Assembly: GCF_014633365.1 (NCBI RefSeq)
Contig: NC_068343.1
Location: forward strand, 26,753,307-26,817,306
DNA length: 64,000 nucleotides
Source of the DNA: Diospyros lotus
Taxonomy: Eukaryota > Streptophyta > Magnoliopsida > Ericales > Ebenaceae
Direction of reading: 5' to 3'
Part shown: positions 33,884 to 45,549 of the stretch, one piece after another
Layout: every line of letters starts with the position of its first letter
Numbering within the stretch: the first letter of the stretch is position 1
Notes under the pieces: model-generated
Databases searched by the model: none
The model's input: only the letters and a program-made list of their open reading frames with translations
Told to the model about the DNA's origin: nothing
Translations under genes and position numbers: made by a program

Positions 33884-36393
33884 GGTTTTGTTGGTTTGAA
33901 TCTAGGAGCATGCCTAGGATTAAAATCGGAAAAAAGGGTGGTTCCTTTTACTGTTTAAATGCTGTTTTTTCTGCGTTTATGGATCCCTCCAAGAATGGTT
34001 TTAGATGCCTTGTAAACCTCATGAGTGGAGGTATAGGATGTTGTAATCTGTTGTGTTTATTCAAATAGATTCGATGTAAACCTCGTGGTTGGGGTATAGG
34101 CAGATGTACATGAAGGATCATGAACGAGGAAACAAAGCATGCAGCGGAAGCGGTTTAAAATCAAAACCGTTCCTCGTATTGATAAGAATCTAGGAGACTT
34201 ACTTTTGCGGCGGATTACCGGACGGAATGGAGCGATGGGAGCTTCCTCGCGTTGTGGAGACGACGGCTGTCCTGCTAGCCTTCGGCTTCGTCGCATCAGA
34301 AACTCAAACGCACCCTTTCGATCTTCCGGAGTATGACTCGAACTCGTGGCCTTTCTTCGGTGAAGAAGAATGAAAAACGACTTGGATGAAAAAACAACTA
34401 AAGAGAGATATATATAGGGAGAACCCTAGGGTTAAAACCCTAGTGGGCCAAACCCTAATGGGCCAAGACCTTTTAATTAATTTTCTAATTGGGTTAGCCC
34501 AATTAATTAATTAAAAACCCTAATGAACTATTATTTTATTCTAGCCCAATGGACCATTCTGAATAAAATAATTCTCTCTCAATGTAATTCACGTAGTAGC
34601 AGTGATAGACTAGCTCCATGATAATTAGTACTTTGTCATTAGCTTCTATCACAGGTCCACTCTACGCATTCCAAATGCGCTTGTACAATTAGAGCAAACG
34701 GACTGTTTACTGGCTAAGGCAAGCCATCCTCCATTAGGATCTATTGCACAATGATCTTATCATGATAGAATGCCCAGTTCTATCAAAAGATCAAGAGTTA
34801 TATTTTCTTGCTTATTAAGTACCCATGATTCATGCCTAACTGTGAAGAACGACCCATCACATGAATCACTTACTTAATAGCATGGACACCTTTCCAACAA
34901 TTAAATGCAAATAATATATGTGCCATAAACTGAATAAAAGAAACATCATTACCATAAATTAAACAAAACGTGTCTTTAGGGCATACATTTCCAACAGTAC
35001 AACCAGTTTTGATGGTTGATTTCTTCAGTTTTATTTTTCTGTAATGCTGATCATTCAAACAGAACAAGTTGCAAACGAAAGAGAGGCCTGTTTTCTCTAT
35101 TCGGTTGGTGCTGTTCGTGAAACAGAAAGTAGCAGTTTCGGCCGGATTTGGGCAGCGCTGTTTTGGAACAGATTGCCGTTTCAAAAGCCAGCATTCAGCC
35201 ATCGGTTGGACAGGCTGAACGTGATGGAAGAATCGGCCAGATCTGGCTTCGGCTAAGGGCTTGAATCGATCATCACGAGAAATCAGTTTTTTGGATGTTC
35301 CATGGAGCAGGCGGCGGCTGAAGCGAGGAGCTCTTTCGGCTACGGCGGGCTTCGCCCGCCCCAACCTCAAAGTTAGCATCTAGGTGTTTTATTTGAAAAC
35401 CATTCTTGGAGGTTAAATTATTTGCAATTAGATTATCTTTGTGATATGTTGCATGAAAATAATTAGTAAAAGGATGGAACCACCTTAGGATTAAACAAGA
35501 CCACATTTAATGTTTATTTGATGTGATGTTTAATCAATTATATGGTCACTTAGGAATAATGAATAGAAAAGCATGTAACTCGTTTATTGTGCTTTTTCAA
35601 TTGTGATCATATGTGGAGTTAATTCATGAAAACGTTTTATTAAACCAAATGATGAAATTAGTTTACAAGTATACTTTTTCAAAGGATTCATCCCTTGGTA
35701 TAGAAAGTAAATGTAGACTTAGATATTTCATAATTAGGTTTAAATTTGGGTTAATTAATCAAGAGAAAAATTAACTTATGGTTTACTCTCTCAAAGTTTT
35801 TTATCCTTGGATTAGAGAGTGTTTTCAAGTTTAGATATTTTTCTAAGTATTAATGGAATCCAAAAGGAAAAACGTTTTTAATCAAAACCCTTATTTTAAA
35901 AGATTAAGTGGGAGAGGGGTTCCAACGACCCCATGGCTTCCTCCACACCTTTAATTAGAGATCATGGATGCCCTCGTGTCATTCTGAGCATGACCCCCTA
36001 TAGGATGGGTATTCCATAAGGATCTAGATCTAATGGTAAAGGTATAACTAAAACCTAGGATATGTGTTGTTATCGGCCGGCCTATCGTTGGAGGTAATAA
36101 TGCAAGATTATCCGTAGGGAATGTGAGATAGTGGCCGCCCTATCGACGGAACTATTCTCTAGATCATTTCCTATTCAGGAAGTTTAGTTTGTGGTGGTTA
36201 TACACTTAACTTAGAGAATTATCAACCTCCCTATCGGAGCTCTGTTAGTTCTTCTAAGAGCCAAATGACATATTATTGATAATAGTTTAAGGGAAATCTA
36301 TTTTCAAGACATAATATGAGCTTATGTGCAAAAAAATATTTGTTTTATATGTGCCTTGTCTAAACGTCTTATTTTTCCATAAATTGTACAGGA
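33884..36393 (+). other. Long copia leader containing an inverted solo LTR
   Basis: This 2.5-kb untranslated region lies between the primer-binding site and gag. 33884-34110 and 34997-36393 are element-specific leader sequence with many short ORFs but no recognisable protein. TTGTACAG just before the gag ATG (36384-36391) could be a splice acceptor, which would allow the long leader to be removed; this is inference. Confidence 0.6.
34111..34996 (-). repeat. Inverted solo LTR of the same copia family, TSD GTACA
   Basis: The 886-bp block starts TGAAGGATCATG and ends ACATTTCCAACA, is the reverse complement of the copia LTR, and is flanked by GTACA at 34106-34110 and 34997-35001. About 600 bp of the LTR, corresponding to roughly 32790-33390 of the 5' copy, is deleted internally, with a two-base microhomology at the junction near 34590. 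It lies 244 bp downstream of the 5' LTR and is fully complementary to it outside the deletion. Confidence 0.95.
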
Positions 36394-39300
36394 ATGTCTG
36401 GTGGAGGTTCTTTTAGTCCCCTTGCTATGATCCTCAAGGATTCTAAGCTGGATGGGGGTAATTATGTTGACTGGAAGAGGAAGTTGAACATAGTACTCAC
36501 AGCTGAGGGGTACAAGTATGTTCTGACTGACCCCTGTCTTGTAATTGGGAGAAACTCCACTGACGAGGAGCGCCAAGCAGAGGCGGAATGGAAGAATGCC
36601 GACGAGATGGCACGATGCTACATGTTGGCTTCCATGTCCGATGTGCTTCAATCAAAGCATGAGCATACGCCCACTGCTTATGATATTGATCTGTCATTGC
36701 GCACCATGTTCGCTGATAAGAGCCGGCCTGCAAGGCAGGAAGCTCTTAAGGCGATCATGACTACCAGGATGGCTGAGGGGGCATCAGTTCGAGAGCACAT
36801 GCTCAAGATGATTGCTTACTTCGAGGAAGTTGAGGTCTTGGGAGCGACGATAGATGCTGAGAGTCAGGTAGACATGGTCTTGGAGACTTTGCCAGATTCA
36901 TACTCACAGTTCAAATTGAACTATAACATGAATAAATTAGAGATGAATCTAGTGGAGCTTATGAAAGAGCTCCAGGCGGCAGAGAAGATCATGAAGCCTA
37001 CCTTAAAGGCTCTAGCTATTCATTCTGCATCTTCTCCTAGAGTTGGCCCTAAAGCCAAGAACTTCAAGAAGAAGAAGGGTCAGAACAAAGCAGGGGGCAA
37101 GCCCAAACCGCCCGGAGCTAGTCAGGCCGATGCCAAGCCCAAAGGCAAGTGCTTCAAATGTGGGCAGAAAGGACACTGGAAAAAGGATTGTCCTGCCCTC
37201 AAGGTGAAAGCACCAGGTATTGCTCTTTACTTAGAATCCATCAGTTTGGTAGGATCTTCATCCTCTTGGATAGTTGATTCAGGATCCACTGATCATGTCT
37301 GTAACTCTTTGCAGGGGTTCAGAAAGACAAGGACTCTACTTGAAGGAGAGCATGGAATGCTGGTAGCTAGTGGACCTCGAGTATGGGCTGAAGCAGTGGG
37401 AGTTTTGCATTTGTTTTTTGATTCTAATAGGATTTTAATTTTGAAAGATGTTTTATACGTTCCTGCTTTGAGACAGAATTTAATTTCAGTTTCTAAATTG
37501 ATTTCTTATGGTTATTCTGTTTCGTTCCATTCTGGTGTCACTATCAGTAGAAATGGACAGGTTATTTGTTCAGGCAACGTATTTGGGAATCTTTATTATA
37601 TTAATCCTATTAAAAGTCAAATAAACAACTCTGAGACTGAACCAGTTAATAAGAAGAGAACATTATCATCTAATGACTCTTATCTATGGCACTTAAGATT
37701 AGGGCACATTAATCCTAATCGGATTCAGAGGCTAATCCATGATGGGCCCTTGGGCTCATTGAGATTGGAAGAATGGCCTCAGTGTGAATCATGCCTAATG
37801 GGCAAAATGACCAAAAGGCCATTTACTCAGAAGGCAGGTAGAGCCAAAAACATATTAGAGTTAGTTCATAGTGATTTTTGTGGTCCAATGACTACACCTG
37901 CTAGAGGAGGTTACGAGTACTTCATCACATTTACGGATGACCACACTCATTTTGGTTATATTTATCTGATGAGGCGCAAGTCTGATTCTTTTGATAAATT
38001 CAAAGAGTTTAAGGCTGAAGTGGAGCGTCAAACAGGTAAATTGATCAAAATTTTGAGGTCAGACCGTGGTGGAGAGTACCTTCTTGGAGAGTTTAAGGAC
38101 TACTTAGTACATCACGGTATAGTTTCTCAATTGACTGCGCCTGGGACCCCCCAGCAGAACGGAGTCAGTGAGAGAAGGAACAGGACTCTAATGGAGATGG
38201 TCAGAAGCATGATGAGCCATGCATCTCTTCTTATTTCCTTTTGGGGATATGCCTTAGAAACGGCGGCATACATTCTGAACTTGGTACCTTCCAAGTCTGT
38301 ACCTAGGACACCCTATGAGATGTGGACAGGACGAAAGCCCAGTCTAAACCATCTCAAGATATGGGGTTGTCCAGCTTATGTATTGACTAAGGGGAGTAAG
38401 TTGGAACCAAGGTCAGAATTATGCTACTTCATAGGATATCCAAAAGGCACTCGTGGTGGATATTTCTATTATCCTAAGGAGCAGAAAGTACTAATTAGTA
38501 CTCATGCTAGATACTTGGAGGATGATCAGAGTATGTCCACTAAGGGTTCAAGCAGAGTAGAACTAGATGAGAAGTTGTCTTTTGAACAAACTTCAGGTAC
38601 ATCTAGTGTCCCAATTGAGGAACCAAAAGAGACACAACCGAGTGTTTCTATACGCACGGAGCCTCGTCGTAGTGGGAGGGAAACTAAAGTTCCTGATAGA
38701 TGGACAGGAGAAGCTTTCGAGCTAGTCTCTGACAATCAGGAACAAGATCCTACTAGATACGAGGAGGCTGTCCTTGATGTCGATGTAGACAAGTGGCGCC
38801 TTGCAATGGATGCCGAGATTGAGTCTATGCATCTCAATCAGGTTTGGGATCTTGTAGCTACACCTGAAGGGGTAAAACCCATAGGGTGTAAGTGGGTATA
38901 CAAGAGGAAAAGGGGAGCGGATGGAAAGGTGCAAACCTTTAAAGCAAGGTTGGTTGCAAAAGGATTTACTCAGAAAGAAGGGATCGATTATGAGGAAACC
39001 TTTTCACCGGTAGCCATGCTTAAATCCATTCGCATACTCCTTGCCATAGCATGTCATTATGACTATGAGATATGGCAAATGGATGTTAAGACGGCCTTTC
39101 TTAATGGCCATCTTAGTGAAGACATCTATATGTCTCAACCAGAAGGCTATGTTGTGAAAGGCCAAGATCACATGGTCTACAAGCTTAAGAAGTCCATTTA
39201 TGGACTTAAGCAGGCATCAAGGGCGTGGAACAAACGTTTTGATGAGTTTATAAAGTCTTATGGATTTATTCCAAACGTAGATGAACCATGCGTGTATAAG

Positions 39301-40317
39301 AAAACAAATGGTGAAAAGGTGTCTTTTCTGGTGTTATATGTTGATGACATTCTCATCATAGGAAATGATGTAGGGATGTTGTCATCAATAAAGATTTGGC
39401 TATCAAGTCAATTTAGCATGAAAGATATGGGAGAAGCTAGTTACATTCTCGGTATAAAGCTTCTTAGAGATAGGAAGCAGAGAATGTTAGGTTTATCCCA
39501 ATCTTCTTATATTGACAAGATATTGGTCAGGTTCAGTATGGATCAGTGTAAAGGGGCATTAATTCCTTTTAGACACGGATTGGGCTTATCTTCCAGGGAC
39601 TGTCCCAAGACAGAGGAAGAAAAGGCGCACATGAGTAGGATTCCTTATGCTTCAGCTGTAGGAAGTCTCATGTATGCCATGCTGTGTACCAGGCCAGATA
39701 TCTGCTTTGCTGTAGGCATGATAAGCAGATTTCAGTCAAATCCAGGGGAAGCACATTGGCAGGCTGTAAAGCATATACTCAAGTACCTTAAAGCTACTAA
39801 GGATTATATGCTAGTCTACAGAGCTGATGACTTAGTTCCAGTAGGCTACACAGACTCAGATTTCCAGGCTGATAAGGATGAAAGAAAATCCACTAATGGA
39901 TATGTTTTCACCTTGTCTGGAGGAGCTATTTCATGGCGGAGTATCAAGCAATCTTGTATTGCTGATTCCACCATGGAAGCTGAGTATGTAGTAGCATCAG
40001 AGGCGTCCAAGGAAGCAGTTTGGCTCCGAAAGTTCCTTATGGAACTAGGAGTTGTACCACATGTGGAAAAGCCTATTATACTTTATTGTGACAACACCGG
40101 AGCAGTGTCACAATGCAAAGAACCAAGGAACCACAGAAAGGGCAAGCATATTGAGAGGAAGTACCACCTCATTCGGGAGTTCATCCAGAAGAATGAGATA
40201 GTGGTGGACCAGATATCTACATCAAACAATCTAGCGGATCCTTTCACCAAGCCTTTGGTAGAGAAGGTCTTTCGAAGACACTTAGATGTCATAGGGGTGG
40301 GAACTTATGGATTTTGA
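36394..40317 (+). CDS. Copia gag-pol polyprotein, intact, 1,307 residues
   Basis: A single uninterrupted ORF from ATG 36394 to TGA 40315-40317. Gag is of UBN2 type (residues 1-240) with zinc knuckle [14 protein letters not shown] (about 251-264). Aspartic protease has [10 protein letters not shown] (about 290). The GAG-pre-integrase region is [16 protein letters not shown] (about 430-470). The integrase core carries D-D-E in [16 protein letters not shown] and [11 protein letters not shown] (about 494-595). RT has [18 protein letters not shown] (about 850) and catalytic YVDDILIIG (about 983). RNase H has [24 protein letters not shown] and YCDNTGAV (about 1150-1235), ending [15 protein letters not shown]. 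Every catalytic motif is present and length matches autonomous copia elements. This is the only pol in the window that looks fully functional. Confidence 0.97.
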   Translation: MSGGGSFSPLAMILKDSKLDGGNYVDWKRKLNIVLTAEGYKYVLTDPCLVIGRNSTDEERQAEAEWKNADEMARCYMLASMSDVLQSKHEHTPTAYDIDLSLRTMFADKSRPARQEALKAIMTTRMAEGASVREHMLKMIAYFEEVEVLGATIDAESQVDMVLETLPDSYSQFKLNYNMNKLEMNLVELMKELQAAEKIMKPTLKALAIHSASSPRVGPKAKNFKKKKGQNKAGGKPKPPGASQADAKPKGKCFKCGQKGHWKKDCPALKVKAPGIALYLESISLVGSSSSWIVDSGSTDHVCNSLQGFRKTRTLLEGEHGMLVASGPRVWAEAVGVLHLFFDSNRILILKDVLYVPALRQNLISVSKLISYGYSVSFHSGVTISRNGQVICSGNVFGNLYYINPIKSQINNSETEPVNKKRTLSSNDSYLWHLRLGHINPNRIQRLIHDGPLGSLRLEEWPQCESCLMGKMTKRPFTQKAGRAKNILELVHSDFCGPMTTPARGGYEYFITFTDDHTHFGYIYLMRRKSDSFDKFKEFKAEVERQTGKLIKILRSDRGGEYLLGEFKDYLVHHGIVSQLTAPGTPQQNGVSERRNRTLMEMVRSMMSHASLLISFWGYALETAAYILNLVPSKSVPRTPYEMWTGRKPSLNHLKIWGCPAYVLTKGSKLEPRSELCYFIGYPKGTRGGYFYYPKEQKVLISTHARYLEDDQSMSTKGSSRVELDEKLSFEQTSGTSSVPIEEPKETQPSVSIRTEPRRSGRETKVPDRWTGEAFELVSDNQEQDPTRYEEAVLDVDVDKWRLAMDAEIESMHLNQVWDLVATPEGVKPIGCKWVYKRKRGADGKVQTFKARLVAKGFTQKEGIDYEETFSPVAMLKSIRILLAIACHYDYEIWQMDVKTAFLNGHLSEDIYMSQPEGYVVKGQDHMVYKLKKSIYGLKQASRAWNKRFDEFIKSYGFIPNVDEPCVYKKTNGEKVSFLVLYVDDILIIGNDVGMLSSIKIWLSSQFSMKDMGEASYILGIKLLRDRKQRMLGLSQSSYIDKILVRFSMDQCKGALIPFRHGLGLSSRDCPKTEEEKAHMSRIPYASAVGSLMYAMLCTRPDICFAVGMISRFQSNPGEAHWQAVKHILKYLKATKDYMLVYRADDLVPVGYTDSDFQADKDERKSTNGYVFTLSGGAISWRSIKQSCIADSTMEAEYVVASEASKEAVWLRKFLMELGVVPHVEKPIILYCDNTGAVSQCKEPRNHRKGKHIERKYHLIREFIQKNEIVVDQISTSNNLADPFTKPLVEKVFRRHLDVIGVGTYGF

Positions 40318-40344
40318 ACTTATGGATTTTCATAGTCTTTGAGT

Positions 40345-40357
40345 GCAAGTGGGAGAT
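40345..40357 (+). promoter_or_regulatory. Copia polypurine tract
   Basis: GCAAGTGGGAGAT directly precedes the 3' LTR at 40358; AAGTGGGAGAT is the standard copia plus-strand primer. Confidence 0.85.
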
Positions 40358-41845
40358 TGTTGGAAATGTATGCCCTAAAGACACGTTTTGTTTAATTTAT
40401 GGTAATGATGTTTCTTTTATTCAGTTTATGGCACATATATTATTTGCATTTAATTGTTGGAAAAGTGTCCATGCTATTAAGTAAGTGATTCATGTGATGG
40501 GTCGTTCTTCACAGTTAGGCATGAATCATGGGTACTTAATAAGCAAGAAAATATTACTCTTGATCTTTTGATAGAACTGGGCATTCTATCATGATAAGAT
40601 CATTGTGCAATAGATCCTAATGGAGGATGGCTTGCCTTAGCCAGTAAACAGTCCGTTTACTCTAATTGTACAAGCGCATTTGGAATGCGTAGAGTGGACC
40701 TGTGATAGAAGCTAATGACAAAGTACTAATTATCATGGAGCTAGTCTATCACTGCTACTACGTGGACGAGTACTCTAATACTTGAGTATTAGTTGGTGGT
40801 CTAGTGAACCTAGAGCTATATTCTTAGATTCATTGTAGGTGAGGTCTATCAAAGATCAATATCCTTTTGAGTTGGGAGTATGGTTTCTAATTAGCTAAGA
40901 CAGACTAATACAAGATAGTTTCTGTGATTCACCCCCTTGTGATTGTCCAAGAATAATCAAATAATCCAGGGCCCTGGGAACGTGAGTTAAGAGTGTGTGC
41001 TTCTGGGTAGCTCCCAGTGATAAGCAAGTACATTCGAGTAGTCACGGATTATTGGACTAGTGATCTAAGGATGGTAGAAATCATTTAGAAAGGTGTTAGT
41101 ACATTATTCCTTTCTAAATGATGGGTGTTACGCAGAGGGGTATTTTCGTCATTACACTAGTAGGTCAAAGACATGGCATATGCAAAATTATTCGTGGGGT
41201 CAGTGTTACCATATGGTGATAGTTGGAACACTTAGAATGACAAAATATAGCTACTAGGTAGCAGGGATATTTTGGTCATTTTAGTAGCCGTGAATAATTT
41301 GTCTTTTGGTCCCCGGGGTAGCTCGATGTAACTCATGTATTTTTTAATACATTTGGCTTGTTGGATGAATTACATTGAGAGAGAATTATTTTATTCAGAA
41401 TGGTCCATTGGGCTAGAATAAAATAATAGTTCATTAGGGTTTTTTAATTAATTAATTGGGCTAACCCAATTAGATATTAATTAAATGATCTTGGCCCATT
41501 AGGGTTTGGCCCACTAGGGTTTTAACCCTAGGGTTCTCCCTATATATATCTCTCTTTGGTTGTTTTTTCATCCAAGTCGTTTTTCATTCTTCTTCACCGA
41601 AGAGAGGCCACGAGTTCGAGTCATACTCCGGAAGATCGAAAGGGTGCGTTTGAGTTCTGATGCGACGGAGCCGAAGGCTAGCAGGACAGCCGTCATCTCC
41701 ACAACGCGAAGAAGCTCCCATCGCTCCATTCCGTCCGGTAATCTGCCGCAAAAGTAAGTCTCTTAGATTCTAATCAAGACGAGGAACGATTTTGATTTTA
41801 AAACGCTTCCGTTGCATGCTTTGTTTCCTCGTGTATGATCCTTCA
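40358..41845 (+). repeat. Copia 3' LTR
   Basis: 1,488 bp, near-identical to 32380-33866, with one extra C in GGAGCCGAAGG accounting for the length difference. TATA core TATATATA is near 41541-41548. TSD CCCGG follows. Confidence 0.95.
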
Positions 41846-42270
41846 CCCGGGATGTCGTGCACAGGTTTGTTGGGGATTTATGTTGCCTTTCAGGATAGCG
41901 ACAGGTTGATATGGGACTTAGGTGCCATGTGTCTTGTGTGGGCCCCAAGAACTGATATGTGCTTTTATTTACACTTTATGCTGTGTTGGGTGTCTCATAG
42001 CTTGTGTGTGCTTGGGGATTGGTGTTCTGGGGAGAGTTATTGAATATGTTTAGCCTTCTGCCTTCCTTTCTTTATGCTTGCTGAGTCTCTCGACTCACTT
42101 TACTTTCCATCATTCCAGGTAGTGGCAGTATGGGTCAAGGGCAAGGAAGATATCATCTAGCGGCAGAGTTGGTATGGTGTACAAGTAGTTCCGTCAATCC
42201 CCGTCAACTCTGATGTTTGAGAGGGATTTACCCTATTATTTTTTACAGTGCCAGATCATTCCTCATGTCT

Positions 42271-42883
42271 CATTTTCAATTTAAAATAAATTTACTTTTT
42301 GCATAAGAAATCAAGATTTGAAAATTTAAATATAAACTTTTGAAACATAAATGATTAAAACAAGAAAACATATCTAAAAACAATCTCTTTTAATTCAAAA
42401 TAAATTTACTTTTTGTATGAGTAAAAGAAAACATGTCAAAAACCAATTCTCTTTAATTCAAAATAAATTTACTTTTTGTATGAGAAAGAGAAAACATGTC
42501 TAAAAGTGATTCTCATTTAATTCAAAATAAATATATTTTTTGCATAAGTAATAAAAATATTTATCAATAAATGAAAATTCAAGCATATACTTTTGAGACA
42601 TAAATGATCAAAAGAAGGAAACATGTCTAAAGATAATCCACCTTTAATTCAAAATAAATTTATTCTTTGTACCCACTTTTAATTCAAAATAAATTTATTT
42701 TTATATGATACATTTATATCATAAAAATATTTTTATTAATCATCAAAACTTAATTAATATGAGCAAGTTGGTCCAACACATATATTTAATAAAATAAACT
42801 ATTTCTAAAAAATAAAATTACTCCCAATAAAATAAAAATATTCTTACATATCTCTGCATCATCCCTTTCCTTCAATGGGTGTG
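42271..42883. repeat. AT-rich minisatellite between two facing chromovirus LTRs
   Basis: Contains about six copies of a core TTAATTCAAAATAAATTTA(C/T)TTTTTG at spacings of about 62 and 126 bp, several followed by GAAAACATGTCTAAA. The repeats degrade to the right. No coding content or TE termini are seen. It may be remnant Sirevirus-type LTR, but I could not align it. Confidence 0.6.
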
Positions 42884-45549
42884 TGCAAGCACCCCCGCCC
42901 GGATATCCCTAACCACCCGGACTATCCGAACGGGAGCATTTACGGAAGGAGAAAGAATGAAACACGAGACAAGAACCACCCTGGCATGCATACACAAAAA
43001 TAAGAACAGTAGAAGTGAAGCTAAACACATGTATGCACTACAAATACCCTGCTAGCACGATAAATAAATAAACACAGACTCATGTGCTGATATACACGAG
43101 ACTCGAGGAAAGACCTGGTACAGTACAAAATAATAGACTAAATCCTACTCGAATATCAGAGTTGACAGGGATTGACGAGACTGCCTATACACCATACCAA
43201 CTCTGCCGCTAGACGCTGACTCCTTTGCCATGGCCCACGTTGCCACTACCTAGAATGATGGAAAACAAAGTGAGTCGAGAGACTCAACAAGCATAAAGAA
43301 AGAAAAGCTAAAGGCTGAACATATCCAAAAAACTCTCCCCAGAATAAACCCCCAAGTACACACAAGCCATGAGACGCTACAACACAATAGCATAGCATAA
43401 TAAAAGCACATATCAGTCATTGGGGCCCACACAAGACACACGGCACCCAAGTCCATACCAACCTGTCGCTGCCCTGAAAGGCAACATAAATCTCCAACAA
43501 ACCCGCGCGCGCTGTCCCGGGTTGGTACTCCTGTCACTCGTGTATCCGTGTCGGTACTCCCGACACCCGAGCCATAGGCTCCCTTAGAACGGTCCTCCCG
43601 TCTGAGAATTAATAACTACCAGTAACCATGCAATGCACATAAAAATGCAATGGCGTAGTGAGCATCAACGTGATACACTGGCGCCCATACATCTAGGCAT
43701 CAGGCTATGCTCCGCCCACATAGTAAACCACACGCGATGCATATGCCCGTACTGGATGCAACCTAACCAAGCTAGAATGTTCGTGTCCAAGCATACTCAA
43801 TAAATGAATATCTCAACATGCATCCCGTACCCATGTGCATATCAAATCATGAACAATAATACAATGTAACTAGTCATGCAGTAAATCACATACTGGCAGA
43901 GCTAGTCAGCAGTGTCCGGCACCGGTCAACGGCCAGTGACTAGAAGTGTCCATCCAACAGTCCACATTAGGGTCGTACAATAGTCTACCCCAACGTCACC
44001 AACAACCGACCCCTGCCCCACTACTCGATAGCTCTAACCGAATCATAAATAAATCCGAGAAAAACCGTAAATAAACCCGTACGTATAGGAATCTAGTCCC
44101 CAAGCTGGGTTCAACATCATTCCCAAGAGGTGTGGGGGCGGTACAAACCCCCGTAGGCTCACAACAAATAAAGTTCAAGAAGTTCCGGATTTAATTTAAA
44201 TTAAAACAAATAAATAATAATTCAATAACTAATGCCAGGTGCTGAATTAGAGTAAGGGAGAGGATAAAATGCGGGAAATCATGGGGTCTTTCATGGGAAT
44301 TAAAGATCATGAGGAGAGGGTTAGGAACTTGCCTTTACATGGTCGTTTCTTGCATTTCCTGCACTCCCACTGCGAAGTAAAAACGTTGCTGGCAATAAAT
44401 AAAATCGTAGATTTAATTAAATAAATCTACCATGTAATATAATTAATTTAGCCGTCTAAAATCCCACGTAGGCACACCGTAAATAAAATCCCAACAAGTC
44501 TTATATTTAATTTAAATTAAATCACGCCAATAGTATCCTCATTTTAAATAATTAATACGCAACACCAAAACGAGTTAAGGGAAGGCGAGGGGTTCATAAA
44601 ATAGAAAAAGATCGCAAGGGTAGATGGAGCTTGCCTCTATTTAACTATTTATAGCGTTTCCACGCTTGAACACCACCAAATTAATACACGCTGCAAATAG
44701 ATTAAACTCCCAAAATTAACAAAATAGGACCCAAAATAAAATTCTAACCGTACAGAATGTTTAATACATATTTCTTTACTCACCTGGTTAATTAAAACGT
44801 AATTAAACAGAGTTTAATCTTCAATTTTCTCCCAAAATTGGCCCTGCGCGCTGCTTCTTCTTCTCTTATTTTTCTTCGCTCATTGCTGCTTCAAAAATGG
44901 CCGATTTCACCCTCAAATTGCAGCTTAAAATAAGAGAGAAGTGGGCGGCTTAGCGTGTGCCGCGTGGCAGCTGCTGGCTACCCACCACCTTGCCCAAAAT
45001 GACACCATTTTGGGCAAGGTTTTGGATGAAAAATCAGCCAAAATCCTCCAGTACGCGCGCGCACCCGCGGACTCAAACTCGCGTCGCTCGCGCGCGCAAC
45101 CACCCGCGCCACTCACTGCCTTCAACCTATAAACATCCCCCATTATATTTAAAATGATTCCCTGCCACTTCCCAAAATTTGCTCAGCACCCCAAAGATTC
45201 TGAAAATGCCACTCACCACCCCCATTTCTTTTATTCTTTATTTCACTTTCACCCCATAATTTCCAAAAATCACTAAATTAATTTATTTTATTATTTTCCT
45301 AAATACTCTCCAATAAATAATTATTTTATTTAAACACTAAACACTCAATAATCACCAAAATACAAATTAAATCATCATTTCCTTATTTCCATAAATACTC
45401 TCAAGTAATTTAATTAAATACCTAAATTTCCTATTTCCTCAAAATTACATAAATAAAAATTTTTCTTTTAAATCCCCAAATATTTCATACTAACTTCAAA
45501 TACCAAAATTAATATTCATTATTTATGTCCCCAATTTTAGGGTGTTATT
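42884..45549 (-). repeat. Chromovirus LTR, opposite orientation
   Basis: Starts TGCAAGCACCCCCGCCCGG and runs to about GGGTGTTATT; its minus strand matches the LTR family at 30579, 879 and 61183. At about 2.66 kb it is longer than its relatives, and 45200-45540 is AT-rich. The right terminus is degenerate (TT for CA) and no TSD is found, so it is old or recombinant. It faces the truncated copy at 30579-42270. Confidence 0.75.

Larger units (their letters stand above)
32380..41845 (+). mobile_element. Complete young copia element, Tork-like, TSD CCCGG
   Basis: The 9,466-bp element has LTRs of 1,487 and 1,488 bp (32380-33866; 40358-41845) and perfect TSDs CCCGG (32375-32379; 41846-41850). It has an initiator tRNA-Met primer-binding site, an intact 1,307-codon gag-pol and a polypurine tract. 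By eye the LTRs differ by 9 substitutions and 1 indel (about 0.6%), pointing to insertion within the last few hundred thousand years at commonly used plant rates. All cis and trans parts look intact, except that the leader contains a reverse-oriented solo LTR of the same family. Tork-type lineage is suggested by the RNase H end; the exact clade is uncertain. Confidence 0.96.
30579..42270 (+). repeat. Chromovirus LTR, 3'-truncated, hosting the copia element
   Basis: Starts TGTAACACCCCAATAATTTG. Parts 30579-32379 and 41851-42270 join across a CCCGG duplication into one sequence homologous to the LTRs at 879-3049, 42884-45549 and 61183-63411 (shared GTTGATGCTTACT, GGGCCCCAAG and CATCATTCCAGG). 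It stops at about 42270, roughly 230 bp before the expected TGCTTACA end, so it is truncated. Small ORFs inside are not genes. Confidence 0.8.

Noticed and set aside
33582..34336. Short ORFs on both strands with a shared Arg-rich peptide
   Set aside because: They are the same R-U5 LTR sequence read in the 5' LTR and in the inverted solo LTR; duplicated because the LTR is duplicated.
34870..35379. 169-codon minus ORF in the copia leader
   Set aside because: It starts outside and runs into the inverted solo LTR across its GTACA junction, so it is a chance fusion of leader and LTR sequence with no domain.
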